Assembly (NCBI GenBank): GCA_034769895.1
Contig: CM068367.1
Span: forward strand, 346,479,611 to 346,543,610
Reading direction: 5' to 3'
Length of the DNA stretch: 64,000 nt
Source: Magicicada septendecula
Taxonomy: Eukaryota; Arthropoda; Insecta; Hemiptera; Cicadidae
Shown: piece after piece, positions 9,377 to 27,540 of the stretch
How the letters are laid out: every line of letters begins with the position of its first letter
Numbering within the stretch: position 1 is the first letter of the stretch
Translations under genes and position numbers: made by a program
Notes under the pieces: generated by a model
The model's database searches: none
Seen by the model: the letters and a program-made list of their open reading frames with translations, nothing else
Told to the model about the DNA's origin: nothing

Positions 9377-12300
9377 GGTCTTGTTTTGCACAGGAAAATC
9401 TAACAATATTAACCAGGCTGGAACATAGTCTCGCCCGTCAGCAGTACGGGATTATTCAAATTCGGGTACAAATTCCAGCTCTATTGTATACAATACATGA
9501 TAATATGAACACTCCCATTTAATGGTAGATCATGTAAAATTAAATGTTAAATCTCCTATACATAAATATTTGAACGTTAAATTAATATCTAGATGACGTG
9601 AAGTACAAAGTATTTGTTTACGAAATTTCAGCTTTCAAGTTGACTCCATTGTCAAATAAAATTAGTTTTTTTAGGTTAGGGTTTGAAACGAACTAAAATT
9701 AATGTTAATGGGACGCTTAACAGTGTGCATTATTAATATTAATTATAATAACATAGTTTAACACATTGATAATATTCATATATTAAATAAATGTAAGAAT
9801 AATTGTGCAATATTCACAAATACGATGCGAAATGTAATTATGAGAAATAGGCTAAATTATTAGCTTACTCTATTACCTGTTACTGCGTTCACAATAAAAC
9901 TAATTATTATTGGTTTATATCGTTATTACCATAATGGTATTAGCAGCACGTTTGCGCTACGAATTCTTCAGCTATGCTGAGAGAAATAAAATTTGTAGTC
10001 ATATACATACTCGTAATTGTCAATCATTATTAAAACATTGACCAGAAAATTAATAATAATAAGCTATTGTCAGAGCACAAAAAACATTACTCTGAATATT
10101 TTTACTTTTATAACAATGTTTCAGTCATTAGATTTATGTAAACGAAAGCGTTAACAAACGTTCAGAAAGCGTTTCTTAATTGTGTGGGTATTACGGTAAA
10201 CATAACGATCCATCCTTCTCATGTAATGCAACATTGTTACAAAAGCTAAACGCATGCGCAGTAAATGAAGGAAACAATTTACGCAAAAAAAGTGCATAAG
10301 TGCATCCACGTGTTGAGGTCAGCCTCAAGGTTACTTTGTTGCACATTTAGCAGCAACGTCAGCTATCATGAAGGGAGAGGGGGGGATACATTTGGCCGGT
10401 TATCAACTGGTGTCTGAACATGTAATAGAATTTAAACTATCAATTATTGAACTTTTTTCTTGCATTTGCATATTGTCAACGAGACAGCAAATGAAGTATA
10501 CAATTTAACGTTTAATAATACAGTGAATGCAAATGTCAGCGCTCACTGCAGACACGAGACGACAATCGATGCGGGCAACAATTTGTTGAAATACTTTTGA
10601 TACAAAGTTATAGCACGCTCTGGCTAATCATTCAGAATCTACAGTGAAGTCACAGGAACACACACGGTCAGTCAGTATGAGCAGGAATGCCAATGAACCG
10701 ATTTGACAGGCAACTCGCTTATCACGCCGCTGCTCCCTATTCTATTTTTGCTTTTGCATTTATTTTCCAGCAGTGTTGAATTACTCAATCTACGTGTGCA
10801 GCCTGGCACATTGTAACAACGGCGGGGGAGAAGGAGTACTCATGTCATAATTCTGACGGTAACTGCTGAAACACGCCGCGTATTTTGATGTAATTTAAAG
10901 CTGAGTGGTGTTTTCATGTCAGATTCACGGGACCGTCAGGCTGAGATAAACTAAGTAAAATGTAATACTTGTACTTGTCTACTTAATATTGTAGGAATCG
11001 TAACTTACGAAATCTCACTTATTTTTAAATGCCATTCATTCTTACTGTGACAAGGCGTTAACGTTAAGAAACGATTTAGATCTCTTAAATGTAGGCAAAT
11101 TAAAGTATTAAAATTAGTTACGACCTATTTAAGACACATTGCGAAATACAAAATGAGCTTTCCAACTTTTCAGCCTCTTTTAAGACATGGGTGTACACAG
11201 GTTTCTAATCACGACCATACAAAAAAACTAAGAATGACCATGGTTTTGGACCTTTATTCCATTTTCCTTAGTTGGCAAATAGTATGTGCTTCTATTTCTG
11301 CAGTAACATAATATGGCCGCGGTGTTATGTATAAAACTACAGGCTTTGTCAACAATTCAAAAAATTAAGTGAAGAAATAATTCTTGTACAAACTTTTTAA
11401 CACAATGGTATCATAGACTTTCTGAATTATATTTTTTATATAATTTATAATATAATATAAATTCCGAAGTGTACGTTAACTCTGCAATCCATATTAACGA
11501 GGTGTTAAGCTTCTTTTTTTGAAAGTAAAATTTTTTAAGTGTAACCAAGGCATCAGGCGACAAAAAAATGTCATTAACAATGTCAGTGATAAAGATTTTA
11601 GGATACGTCTATATACTTTGCGAACATGGATTAATAAACCATTAGAATAAAAAACATGTAGAATAATATGCCATTGAGAAATACGAACTACAATCAATAC
11701 GAATGACAGAGAAAGATGTACAAAACATTGAATATTGTAATAATACTAAAACGTCTGTCGAATTTATTTTGTAAAAATTTATTATTTATAAATTAATTTT
11801 GGTATTGTATTCGTGTAAATTTTAATTCGTTTATTTAATTTCTTATCAATTTATATCACTTTGTGTAATTGGAATTACGATTCTGCGTTAAATGGATTGT
11901 CTCCAGGAACAATCGATTTGTGATCTTTCTTTATTCGAGGTGTGTCCTCCTTTAAAGTTGTTGATTCCAGCTGTTCTGGTAGTTCTGTATCAAATATTGT
12001 TTTGTTATTCTATTTATAAGTTTAGAAATAAATAGAATTCAACATTCAATGGTTTTTATTGACAAAATATAAAATAATCGATTGATGAATCGACTCTCTC
12101 AGGGTGAGCGAATTCTTTTATACAAATTATTAATATAAATTCTCAGGTTCTTTAAACTGTTATGTTAGAATAGTCAGAGAAAGGGTAAAGTCTAGAAAGT
12201 ATAACACTTACAATTACAAGCTTAATGATCTAAAAATACAAAGATATCATTTTATATATAATGTTTAGTAAAGTAAGTTGTTCAAACCAATCGTTGTGAT

Positions 12301-12516
12301 GACGAAGCTAGCGGTTGGCTGCATAGGATCATGGGATTGCAAAGATGGCTGCTTCGTATCGCAGATGTTGACGGCTGCTACACCTCAAAGAATTCTCTGC
12401 AAATAAAAGTTGTTTTTCCAAGATTTCCTCGTCCAGCAATCGAGATTATTTCCTCTGGTGATAGTGTAGTTGTCCTGGATCAGTGTTCAGTGATTTGTTT
12501 CGGTAATTTGTGTTGA
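9377..12516. other. Long gene-free stretch, mostly AT-rich
   Basis: No coding exon could be supported. The part from about 10190 to 10930 is less AT-rich and includes CGCATGCGCA (10251-10260, NRF1-like) and a CACGTG E-box near 10310. The part at about 12300-12516 has AAGATGGCTGC, a YY1-like start-site motif. These are only hints of regulatory sites. Confidence 0.35.
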
Positions 12517-14700
12517 AAAATGTTTTTATTTCACTTCATACCATAAGGTCAATATTGGCAAATTTTGTCTTAATGTTCGGAATTATAGTTTATGTTTGTT
12601 AATTCGGTTATTGCACCTTTTACTGTTCAATATTAGTTCACTTTCATAATTATACTGGTTTAATTCACTTTTGTTAAAATTCGCGATTTTACATAGAATA
12701 GGCTTGGCTGATTTTCGCCATCTTTCTTCTTCCTTCGCTATAAGTGAATATATAGCGAGCTCTCGTTCTGATGTGAACTATTCAACGTCTAATAATCAAC
12801 TGTTCAACTTTCTTCTTTATTCTAAACGTCTTAGCCAATTTAATATTAAAAAGACATTGTTTTAAATCTCTATATCATTTCCGCTTACATGGTTGACTTT
12901 TACATTATATGAATGAATACATTTTTACTATTATTTAATTTTATTAAATACCTAACACATATTCTCTTTCTTTAGTTAATTCTACTTGATTTAATACCAA
13001 ATATGATACTTTTACAGTGTTTTCCATCTCAAAATGTCCTATTTACAGTATATTTTACAGGTAGGCCTAATATTTTACTTCCTGTCATTTTAAATGGTTT
13101 ACAATCTTTATGAAGTTATTTATTATTGGACAAGATCCTTGATTGAAATAAAATGTTTATTTTTCCTTAATTCCTTGTTATTTTATGAATTAGTTATCTT
13201 TTTTTAAATTATATCTTTAATTTAAATCTTCCCCTTAGGTTACATTGTTATTACACTTGCATTTTTTCTAATATTACTTTATACATTTCTTCAATATTCT
13301 TATAACGTATTGGTACTGTTAGAATACATTGTGTTGGATTTACATTATACAAATTTCATCAATTTACTTAATTTATTTAACTTGTACATCAATTATAAGG
13401 TTGTTGAGATTCACCATTTGTCCAGATTTGTTCACATATAATGTTTTATGACTAATACAGCTTGCTTATACCCCTTCTGACTTTTTTTCTTATACCATCT
13501 TAATTAAAATTCGTATACTTAACTAAATTAACATTTAGTATTGAATCCATACTATCAATTTGAAAACAAAAGAGTTGTACTCTAACTCAGACATTTCAGT
13601 CTTGATTAATACTAGTAAGCATATAATGAATATCTTATAATAAAAGAATTGTATTCAAATTCAGACATTTAGCCTTGATTAATTCTATTAAACATAATAA
13701 ATATTTTGGAATAATAAAAAACATAATACTCTATTTCCAACATTTAAGTATAGAGTTCATTGACCTTAATATAAACAACACATCTGTCCCTTCATTATTT
13801 AAAGTATTTCTTAAAACTAAATTTTTTGCAGTCTTGGCTGTTTTTAATTATTTTGGGGATGTACCCTTGGTCACTTCACTTATTTAATGCCTGCTCTTAT
13901 TTTATCTTTGTCATTTTAATAAATGTTATTAGATAAAGAGTGGCACTCACTTAGAAACATTTGTAGTCTATTTTCATAATAATATTCTATAAAATATCAT
14001 TTCTGTATTCAATACAAAACTTTAAAGTTGTATAAAGGCACTAATTCACTTAGTTTATGAATTTAAACATTGACACCTGAAGTTTATTTAATATAATAAA
14101 GTAACTTGCACTGGTTTTCCTTGATCTTATCTCTAATCAGTTTTATAGTCTTATAAGATTAAGAATCTTATTTATATAGGATTATTAAGATTTGTTTTTT
14201 CCATTATATAAATAATTTCCACTGGTTCACTTTTAATTCTACCTTTAGACACTTTTGTTTATATCTACTTTACATATATTTTTTGGTGTTATACTTTCAT
14301 TGGTTAATTATACTCTTTTGAGGTTTCGTTTTTTCTTATTACTGGGTTTGCTTTGGGTATTTCCCTACTTTATTTTATTCTACTACGTGGTTTCTTCCAA
14401 TTTGTCCTGTTATTAGGGATGTCGGTTTGTTCTGGGTATTGCCTTACTTACTCCTATCCTACCTGGGTACCTTCTTTACTTTATCTTAGTTTTTGTATTA
14501 TTTTTTATTACTCATCATATGTTGCATAATTGGTTTTAATTGAGATACTTTCTTCAGACTATGAATGGCACTTTACGGTGGTTCTTAATTAATTTTTAAT
14601 GTATTTTCCTTTGATTTCATTTTAATTTTAATTTATTTATGATCATTATTCCGTTCATTATAATGTGGATAATCTGTCATGGTACAATATCGATGTTGTT
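12517..14700. other. T-rich, low-complexity stretch
   Basis: About 2.2 kb strongly biased to A+T, with T clearly more frequent than A on the plus strand. It contains an imperfect 74-bp tandem repeat (13568-13713) and TAGGCCTA at 13062-13069. No gene was seen. Confidence 0.5.
13568..13713. repeat. Imperfect 74-bp tandem duplication
   Basis: Copy 1 begins aaaagagttgtac at 13568 and copy 2 begins aaaagaattgtat at 13642. Both run through tcagacattt and cttgattaat, and then through an a/t-rich end. The copies differ at many positions, so the duplication is old. Confidence 0.65.
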
Positions 14701-17700
14701 GATAAAAGACGAGCACCAAGAGAGTACATGCCCAATATGTGGGCTAATGGTTTCAAAATTATACTGACTAGTTTCACGTGGGAATAACGCCTAACGTAAG
14801 CGTTTGAGATAAACAATTACCAGATTTAGAAGATGACTGATTCAGTCTTAAGTAGGCCTACCAATTTCTTTATTCGTTAAGATTGATGTATCTTATCACT
14901 CTCAGACGGAATCGAATTCGGAGTTAGTTTAATAGAGAGTACATTGGCCACCGGATTCAAATAAAAATTCTAAAATTTAAAAATGTACCTACAATGTATA
15001 CATATGTTAACAACAGTCAAGTCGTGATAACTATTGAGCTAACCTTAAAAAATATCGTAGAAGCCGCAGCAAATATAGAGTCACCTTGAACTTGCTCTAC
15101 AGTATTGTCACTCATCAATACTTTTGTGAAATGTGTTAGACTTGATAATGAAGCTCTGTCACTGCCCTTGATGTTGACCCTTCTTTGCAACAAACGTGTT
15201 ACTATTATGTTTCACTTCAGCCTCTTTCCAGTTAAATTTCTCAAATAGAAAGCCCGCGTTAGGTCAGTATTTTCTCATTGTATTCCATTAAGCTCAATGC
15301 TTACCTTTTAGTTAGTTAACACTTCCGTTAGTGAATATTAACACAACAATGCACCTGCGTTAAGTAGACGTCATAGGAAGGAATTAAATCAGGAAACAAT
15401 AAACTAACACATCTCCTTCCACGTCGTCTACTGTATATATTATAAGACTATATTATACAGATATTTCATATACACACTTGAAAGATACCTTGCATTTTTT
15501 TGTACTTCCAAGGCAAACTCGTAGCGACTCAATTACCATCATTAACAAAGTATGTTACGCACGTTGTAGTCTTGCAGAGAGAATGCGCGTTGACATAGAA
15601 AACGATACGTCCCAAGAAACCTGACGTGGTGTAGGTATGGATCGGATGTCGTCTGTAGGAGTTCGTCCAACCTCCGGAGCCCATCTCATGGTCGGCGGAA
15701 ATGTCAGGTCACTTCAGACGTACACCAGACGCTGGCATAACAAGGCAATGACCGCCATCATTATCAGTTCACGAGTATGTTTTAAAACTGAACAACCTAA
15801 CAATTGGTGGGACGATAGTTGCCAAAATGAAAACAATATTTTTCTGAATTATTCTGCTGAATGTGATGGAATGATTTTTAAACATTTTTCGTGATTGTAG
15901 TGATAATTTTAATTTGACTTATCATTTGTATTAAATAATGTTTTGATTCACAAAGTAATTACTTGAAGTTCACGTTCATCATAATATGCGTAAGGATGCC
16001 ATCAGTCCTGGCACCTAGGTTTGTGACTAAGTCTCTTCATTAACAGCCAGTATTCCTTCTTCTCTTCATTCCTACAAGTAGTGGGACGTCCGGAGATTTT
16101 GAAAGGGAGAACAAATGTAGAAGAAAACTTTCGAATTCAAATTTATTCTTTTCAATAAAAATCTGCTTTTCCTCTCAAATACTGCTTGTGATTTTCTTGA
16201 ACGAATTTTTTTTAATATTTTGAAAGCAAAGCTAAACTTGCCTGACAAAAATAAAACTTTGTTTTGGAGATTGTGGAATACAAAATTGAAACTTGCGGAA
16301 ATGTTTTTTCAGCATACGGGAGAAAATTTCATAATTTATTAACCATCGTGGATCTGCCCCCATAATAAATGATGAAGGAAAATTAACATTTCTTATTGAA
16401 TATATAATTTTCAACATTAACTTTTGTTAGCATGAAGTCAATGGTCGTCAGTGCTCTTTATGAGTCTGTGATCTTGAGGCGCACCGCTTTGCTACTACTG
16501 ACACAATAATTTACTATGCATCAATGTTTTATCATTATCTGAAATGAAGTGACAGTCGCCCTTTTTTTTTTTTTTTTTTTACGCGATGCTTTAGCTGCAA
16601 TCACTGCTTGATGACTGTAATCCATCGCTTACGAATTATGAAGACGGATCATCTCAACAGTTAACACAGACTATTTACTTATAATTTAAAATGAGCAGTG
16701 ACAGTGTGCTTCTCTAAAAATATTCGATTCAAGTAGAGAGCACCCTTATTACGGTGGCTGCGGCTTCTAGTATAATACAACCAACCCAACCACACAAACG
16801 TATTCAGCACGGGTAACGCAATAATACGTGCTGACGTTAGAGCAGCAACGCACGCACTTCGCACAACATATTCAGGGCAAGTACTAATAGAGAGGTGTGG
16901 GAGTTTTTTGTAATTGAGTTTATTACTATTGTTAGTAGATAACTTATGGCGTTTGGAAGGAACGTTCTAAACTCTGTTGTACTTACCATGGACGAGATGT
17001 ACAGGTGAAGGCCACCAAGTACTGTGAAAGATGTACTACAGAGCACTATAATCCAAGATGGTCGGGGTAACAATTTAGCCTTAAGCTATTTTGTTCGTTT
17101 ACAGAAACCATTATGGGCTGGTGGATTATTTTAATTTGCCAATGACTTACTGAGGTAGCTCAAAATGGACACAGATTTTATGTATCGTAATCAAAATGAA
17201 ACTGACAAGCTATGATGATCTGCAGATGCAGAGCTGTTCTTATAGTTGCGCATGAACAACAATGTTACATACACAATTTACTCTGCCGTATAATATAAAG
17301 TAATAGTTTAAACTATAACTTACTCCAATAACCTTATACTGGTGTACAGAATTAAATATTTTTCATGTCAGAATTACTCGATATGGTGATACTAATTGTG
17401 TTCTGACGGTCACTCCAAGTCTCTTTGTTAAAGGCTTATAGATGGCAGGATTGTAATGTAATATTTATAGATGGATTATAGGCTTAATGTTAATATTATA
17501 AGCTTAATTAATGTTATTATTAAAGGCTTATAGATGAATTGTTTTTCAGTAATGTAAATTTGGAAAAATTTTCTTTAAATTTTTATTCGGTACACAATAT
17601 AATAAACGTGGAGATAACTTTACTGAAATTTGTTTTTCGGTCATTTTCTGCTAAGAATATTCACTTTTCAGGTCATGCGGTATGAAGAACGTCTTTTTTA

Positions 17701-20381
17701 ATTATTGAGTAATAACGTGCAAACCTTTTTGAGATTAATTTTTCCTATCAGCGGGTTTATAACTATGCCTACCCACATGGAAACGTTCTCTACTTTTATC
17801 ACTTATACTTTCAAGATAATTGTTCAAAAAACCCGAAATGTGTACCCAGAAAAAACGTATTTAGATATATATATATATTGCATTCCAGTACATTATAGTT
17901 ATCAAATAGTTTACTTATTACTATTTATACAGTTAAACCTTTTAGCTCCCAAAGATAAACCGCACAGATTTTTAAAATGATTCTCAGAATGTTAAATTGA
18001 TATTCCCTATTTTTTAATTTTCATCGCTTATCTTAGAAAACTGTTGTTCAGGTAAAGGAATCGTTTGTCATCTCAATAAACCAAGATTTTTATGTAATGA
18101 GTTGATGACAAATAAGATCCTCCTTCTCAGATCAAGACCATCTCTGTATGGCCACTACCGTTCTTAGGTGTTCTTCCTAATCCTACTGGCATAAAAGAAC
18201 ACAAATTCGTGTATTCAAACCGAAATTATAGTTCAAGAGTCATAGCTTCAGATTTCTACGTATGTCTCACGAATACTTCTCACACTATATCTCTGCGAGT
18301 AAAAATTTTATGTTATCGTTTCAATACTTCATGTGTAATACAATATATGCAATTCGGATTGATTCATAATTTCCGTTCTTGAGTAAACTGTTATTTGCAA
18401 TGGAGCCCATAAAGAGAAACTGAGCTTGTAATTGAATGTCACAAAATATGTACACCTAAGAATCAGCGAGGGCCAAAACTATCAATTTAACAAAGTCGTT
18501 GACCACTTTTACAGATAACATACACTTTTAGAATTCTTATCGTGTATAAGTATCGATGCATTTTGTATCTATACTAGAGTACTTAATCACCTTTACTTTT
18601 TAAAACTGATTTACTTTGACAATAAGATTCTTTTATTATCTAATTCTGTTTGAGGAAACTTCATCGGGCTGATTACTATATTATTATTATTTTTTTTTTT
18701 ATACGTCAGTTTGCATATGCCATCTGTATATTAACTCGAGCTAATATTACCTGTCAGACGAATGTAAGCCTAAAGTTTCATCTTTGATCAATTGTGTTTC
18801 TCATAATCCTGTATTTTGTTTTAACTCTGAAATTAAAATTTGTTTGCCACCGTTTAGTTAAGCCGAGCGTTCCTTCAATCCGCTAGCTTTCAGCAACTAA
18901 CTTGAGAAAAGTGTACCACAATATGTAGGCCTATATATAACACATCCACAACAATTCCGAATTGCAACATACACAAAAATCGTCATCAACGATCATAACC
19001 ACGGTTACGCGAACAGAGCATCTAATAAGGTGGTGATGAAATAGTATATATTTTATAATATTCAGTGCGTAGTACTGAGATGAAAAAAAAAAAAACAAAC
19101 AAAAAGCACTGACCAAATGAAAATCCTATATCAAAATTGAAGCTCTGAATTGAAAAAAATATGCTTAATGCGCGTATGGAAGTTCCAGCTTGACAGTGTG
19201 GTAACACACACACACACAAATATTCACGAGAAGCAGAAAATAATAGTTTCTTGCACAGCCGGTATCGTTTAAATTGAACTTCAAGGTAGCAGTCGTTTAT
19301 TCAGAACAGTGGTTTGTCTATTTTGTTCACTCGTCAGTTTTTGTGCTTTTTATCGTTAAGAACACACTGACTTTTTGCTTTTAGTAACACCAAACATCTC
19401 CACCGTTCTACGAATATATCCAAGGTTGCTAAATGTAGAAGCTGCGAAACAACTGATATCACTAAATATAATAACAAATATTATATTTGATAACACAGCG
19501 TTATTCTCTAAGAAGTATAATAGGCCTACTTTAAATGTGTGCAAAATAATTTATTTAAGAAAATGTGCGTATCTCAACTCTGAATTCATGTTGTTACATC
19601 CATATTATTACTTGTTAATGTTACAACGGAGTTTTATAGTAAGCCTATATGTGTACACACAACAGGCTCTCACAAAGTGCGAACTAGAGTGCCACTGGCA
19701 TTTCCAAAGTAGTCACAGTAATAACTTAGCATGGAAAGTTCAACGAGGATCGGTCAATAAGTACAAACACAATTTTTATATCAATGGAGTCGACGTTTAG
19801 ACAATATTTATGTCATAATCAGGACCCGTGTACGGACAATCGAGAAATAAGCAGATCATTTAATTTACTGAATGTCTATGCATGTGTGTGAGACAGTGTG
19901 TTTTACATTAGCAAAATAACTAGTATTCTTACGAACTGTTTTACTTAGATAGATATAGGCATATATAATTATAATATTCCAAAAATATTATTTATACAAT
20001 ATTACAATTTTGTATGCTGATAATATAATAATCGTTTAATTACTGAATATGTGATTTATAATCGCTGATTTATAAATAATAGTAGATGCAGTTACAATCG
20101 AATGTATATTGGAATTATTATAGATACCAATAGATACGTATCGAAAAATTTGTTATTTTTTATAGCTGAATACATAAAATATGTATTCCTACCTGTACTA
20201 ATTCCCGTATACATTCTGTTGTAACTGCATTTATTTTTATTTATTATTACAATTAAGCGATCATTATGTTATCAGTTATTAAATTATATTGTATTAAAAT
20301 AATGTTTTCTAAATATTATAATTGTGCCTATCTTTTAAGAAAAACAGTATGTAAAAATAGTAATTATTTTGCTGTCGTAAA
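14701..20381. other. Long gene-free stretch
   Basis: No exon, transposon end or RNA gene could be supported in about 5.7 kb. Small items are a T19 run at 16562-16580 and TAGGCCTA at 14853-14860, 18926-18933 and 19521-19528. A short frame at 15637-15894 is richer in G+C than its surroundings but could not be assigned. Confidence 0.4.
16562..16580. repeat. Poly(T) run of 19
   Basis: A homopolymer run. It could be the trace of a reverse-strand poly(A) tail from a retroposed copy, but no body was recognised beside it. Confidence 0.8.
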
Positions 20382-20406
20382 ACACACACACACACACACA
20401 CACACA
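20382..20406. repeat. (AC)n microsatellite
   Basis: An uninterrupted AC dinucleotide run of about 12 units. Confidence 0.92.
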
Positions 20407-20516
20407 GAGATCACTCATTTAATTGGTGTGTTTACGTGTTTGATTATTTCTCGATTGTGGATACACAGATTCTGATGTGACAATAAATATCGTCGAAACG
20501 TGGACACAAATGATAT

Positions 20517-20614
20517 AAACATTGTGTCTACTGACTGACCGATTCTCGCTAAACCTTCCAACGTTAAACATTGTGTCTACTGACTGACCGATTCTCGCTA
20601 AACTTTCCATCGTT
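20517..20614. repeat. 49-bp tandem duplication
   Basis: The unit begins aaacattgtgtctactgact and ends in cgtt. Copy 1 is 20517-20565 and copy 2 is 20566-20614, with two differences (c/t and a/t near the end). A weak third partial copy may start at 20615 (tactgattgacgg). Just upstream, at 20492-20500, is gtcgaaacg, a motif shared with foldback modules elsewhere in the window. Confidence 0.9.
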
Positions 20615-20699
20615 AAGAATTTACTGATTGACGGTCACTACTAATTCGAGATAAAAAATTAAAATTTCATAATGTTATGGCAGTCCCTGTACTGTCCTA

Positions 20700-21062
20700 T
20701 AATACAGGGGGTGGACTGTGGACAACGACAAAGAAACGAGACAGTAAAGATACAGACCTCGGAAATGGCGTCCTTAAGAAGAGCTAAAATATGTTCTAAA
20801 CTTGACCGCATAAAGAATGAGGCCATAAGAGAAGAGTTACAACTTTTAACTTGAATGAAAAACTAAAAGATTACAAACAACGGTGGAAAGAACACTTAGA
20901 AAGAATGTCAGATTCCAGACTGGCCAAACAAGTCTGGAAGTACAAACCTACAGGATACAGGTATTTGGATAGACCCAGGAAGAGATGGCTGGAGAATCTC
21001 TGAAGGTGGATTAGGCATCACCTTGCCTATGGCGTGTTGTGAAGATGATGATGATGGTGATA
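20700..21062 (+). mobile_element. LINE 3' end with GAT-rich tail
   Basis: A plus-strand LINE C-terminus is split over two frames. The first reads IQTSEMASLRRAKICSKLDR, then IKNEAIREELQ. The second reads NLNEKLKDYKQRWKEHLERM, then SDSRLAKQVWKYKPTGYRYL, then DRPRKRWLENL and a stop at 21003. This is the usual end of insect LINE ORF2 (IQTxEMxFLRR..., RIKNExIREEL, W..H..RM, RPRKRW). About 40 bases after the stop comes gatgatgatgatgg, a simple-repeat tail of the kind some LINEs carry in place of poly(A). The copy is 5'-truncated and frameshifted. Confidence 0.88.
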
Positions 21063-22002
21063 TTAAGTTTCAGAGAGAATGAAACATTGTCTTCTGATTA
21101 CAATAATACAGTACATAAACATTAATTTCTCCCACTCCAAAATATTGAGAAACATTTTCCAAAATCAACAAAAGGAAATTATTTATTTATTCGTGCAAGC
21201 CGAGCTTAGTTTTATTTTTAAAAATTCAGTAACGTTGTTAAGAATCGTCAGAAATCGCACTGCGTAGAAAGAAAAACGTTTTAAGAAGAAACATGAAAAA
21301 CACATTTTCTTCTTACTAAATTTCGCATGGGTCCTCTCATATTAAATAAGTCTTACCTCTGTGTATACGCCCTTGACTAAGGCAAGATTGTAACCAGAGG
21401 AAACGGTAGAGACGGTCAGATATAAATACGTACGTAATGTTACTTGAGTACTAAATAACAGCGGACACAGAGGTATGCAGTAAATGAAAACTTGTGAACA
21501 TAATGCATAGTGTGTGATGTTGGCAAAGGTACGAAGCGACCGGCATTAACATGATCTTAGCATACAACATTCAATAGAGCGCAATACACAGCGCAACGCA
21601 AGTACCTCATTAACTATACACACAAAAGTATATTGCACTATACCTATGCAATACACGAAAACGGGTGAACAAACGCGCCACAGAACTGAGACGGACGGCG
21701 TCAGCATTAGGATGACACGATCGTAATGACAGCAATAATAATAGTCACTGCAGTGGTGAGAGAATGCCATCTACCTACACCCACTACATTTACATTACCC
21801 AGGAATTTCGATGGATTTCAAGGCAACTGCCAGTTGTGCAGCGATCACACACTACTTGTGTCAAACAGAAATATTAATCTTTCCCTAAATGAGAAAAACC
21901 TTGACTGTTTGATAAGGCTATTTTTTATAAAGGACAATGTAGCAGGTGCGACTCAAAGGTTAGTGTACACGACCAAGCCTAAAAAGTTTATCAAACACCA
22001 AT
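21063..22002. other. Intergenic DNA, nothing recognised
   Basis: No supported gene. An open frame over 21726-22043 has no recognisable domain and runs into a TTC repeat. Confidence 0.4.
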
Positions 22003-22020
22003 TTCTTCTTCTTCTTCTTC
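22003..22020. repeat. (TTC)6 microsatellite
   Basis: Six TTC units. On the other strand this is GAA, the type of tail seen on LINE copies in this window, but no LINE body was seen next to it. Confidence 0.85.
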
Positions 22021-22045
22021 TCCAAATGTTTGAACCGAAGTAGCC

Positions 22046-22168
22046 ATGAATTCCTTTGCCTTAACTGATTGTGAATTAACAAATTGGGACAAAATTAAAA
22101 GGTTGGCGCTTATTCAACGCAAACAGAACCAAGACGGAACATTTCGTTTTAAGTATTGTGGGCAGTGA
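22046..22168 (+). pseudogene. Possible prenyltransferase beta-subunit repeat fragment
   Basis: A 40-codon frame starts at an ATG preceded by agtagcc: it reads MNSFALTDCELTNWDKIKRL, then ALIQRKQNQDGTFRFKYCGQ, then a stop. The order 'leader helix, hydrophobic LALIQ, Q.DG(T/S)F, R(F).YC' resembles one alpha-barrel repeat of protein prenyltransferase beta subunits, in which LxxLQxxDGSF is followed about 10 residues later by D.RF.YCA. Here that 10-residue acidic loop is absent. A perfect donor-like gtaagt lies at 22181, after the stop. It could be a decayed exon, a retroposed fragment or chance. No neighbouring exon was found. Confidence 0.22.
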
Positions 22169-22181
22169 GAGGCACTGCTGG

Positions 22182-27273
<5,092 letters not shown>

Positions 27274-27540
27274 GTGTGGATTTGCTAGTCTCCCATCGGG
27301 GGCCTCCCCAGATGGCGGATAGGGGAATGCTCACCAGATATGGTGGGTACCGGGAAAATAAAATACCCGGGGTGGACCAAAACTCGCAGCTGCTGCCTTG
27401 TAGTTGGATATTGGTTTACCAAAGGCTACAGGAAGTAAACCTTGATTACAAATTGCCTGGTCCTCCAAGTTGTGGGTTAATGCAATGGGCTAACTCCCCA
27501 TTCATTGAAAAACCACCCATTCAAGTTTCTGTAATGGGTT
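27274..27540 (+). mobile_element. LINE 5' leader fragment, copy 2
   Basis: It starts gtggatttgctagtctccc and runs through atcgggggcctccccagatg, ggaatgctcaccagatatgg, aaaataaaatacccggggtg and ggtcctccaagttgtggg. These blocks occur in the same order and spacing class as at 4057-4370. This copy is cleaner than copy 1. No ORF follows. The reading as a LINE leader is inference; that the two stretches are one repeat family is seen directly. Confidence 0.55.

Noticed and set aside
14690..14765. A zinc-finger start (STCPICGLMVSKLY) on the plus strand
   Set aside because: Only the CxxC half is present and a stop follows at once; no histidine pair and no neighbouring finger.
15637..15894. Plus-strand frame of 85 codons, and a minus-strand reading RWAPEVGRTPTDDIRS that recalls a LINE C-terminus
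   Set aside because: The resemblance is limited to a few residues, with no supporting blocks upstream or downstream on either strand.
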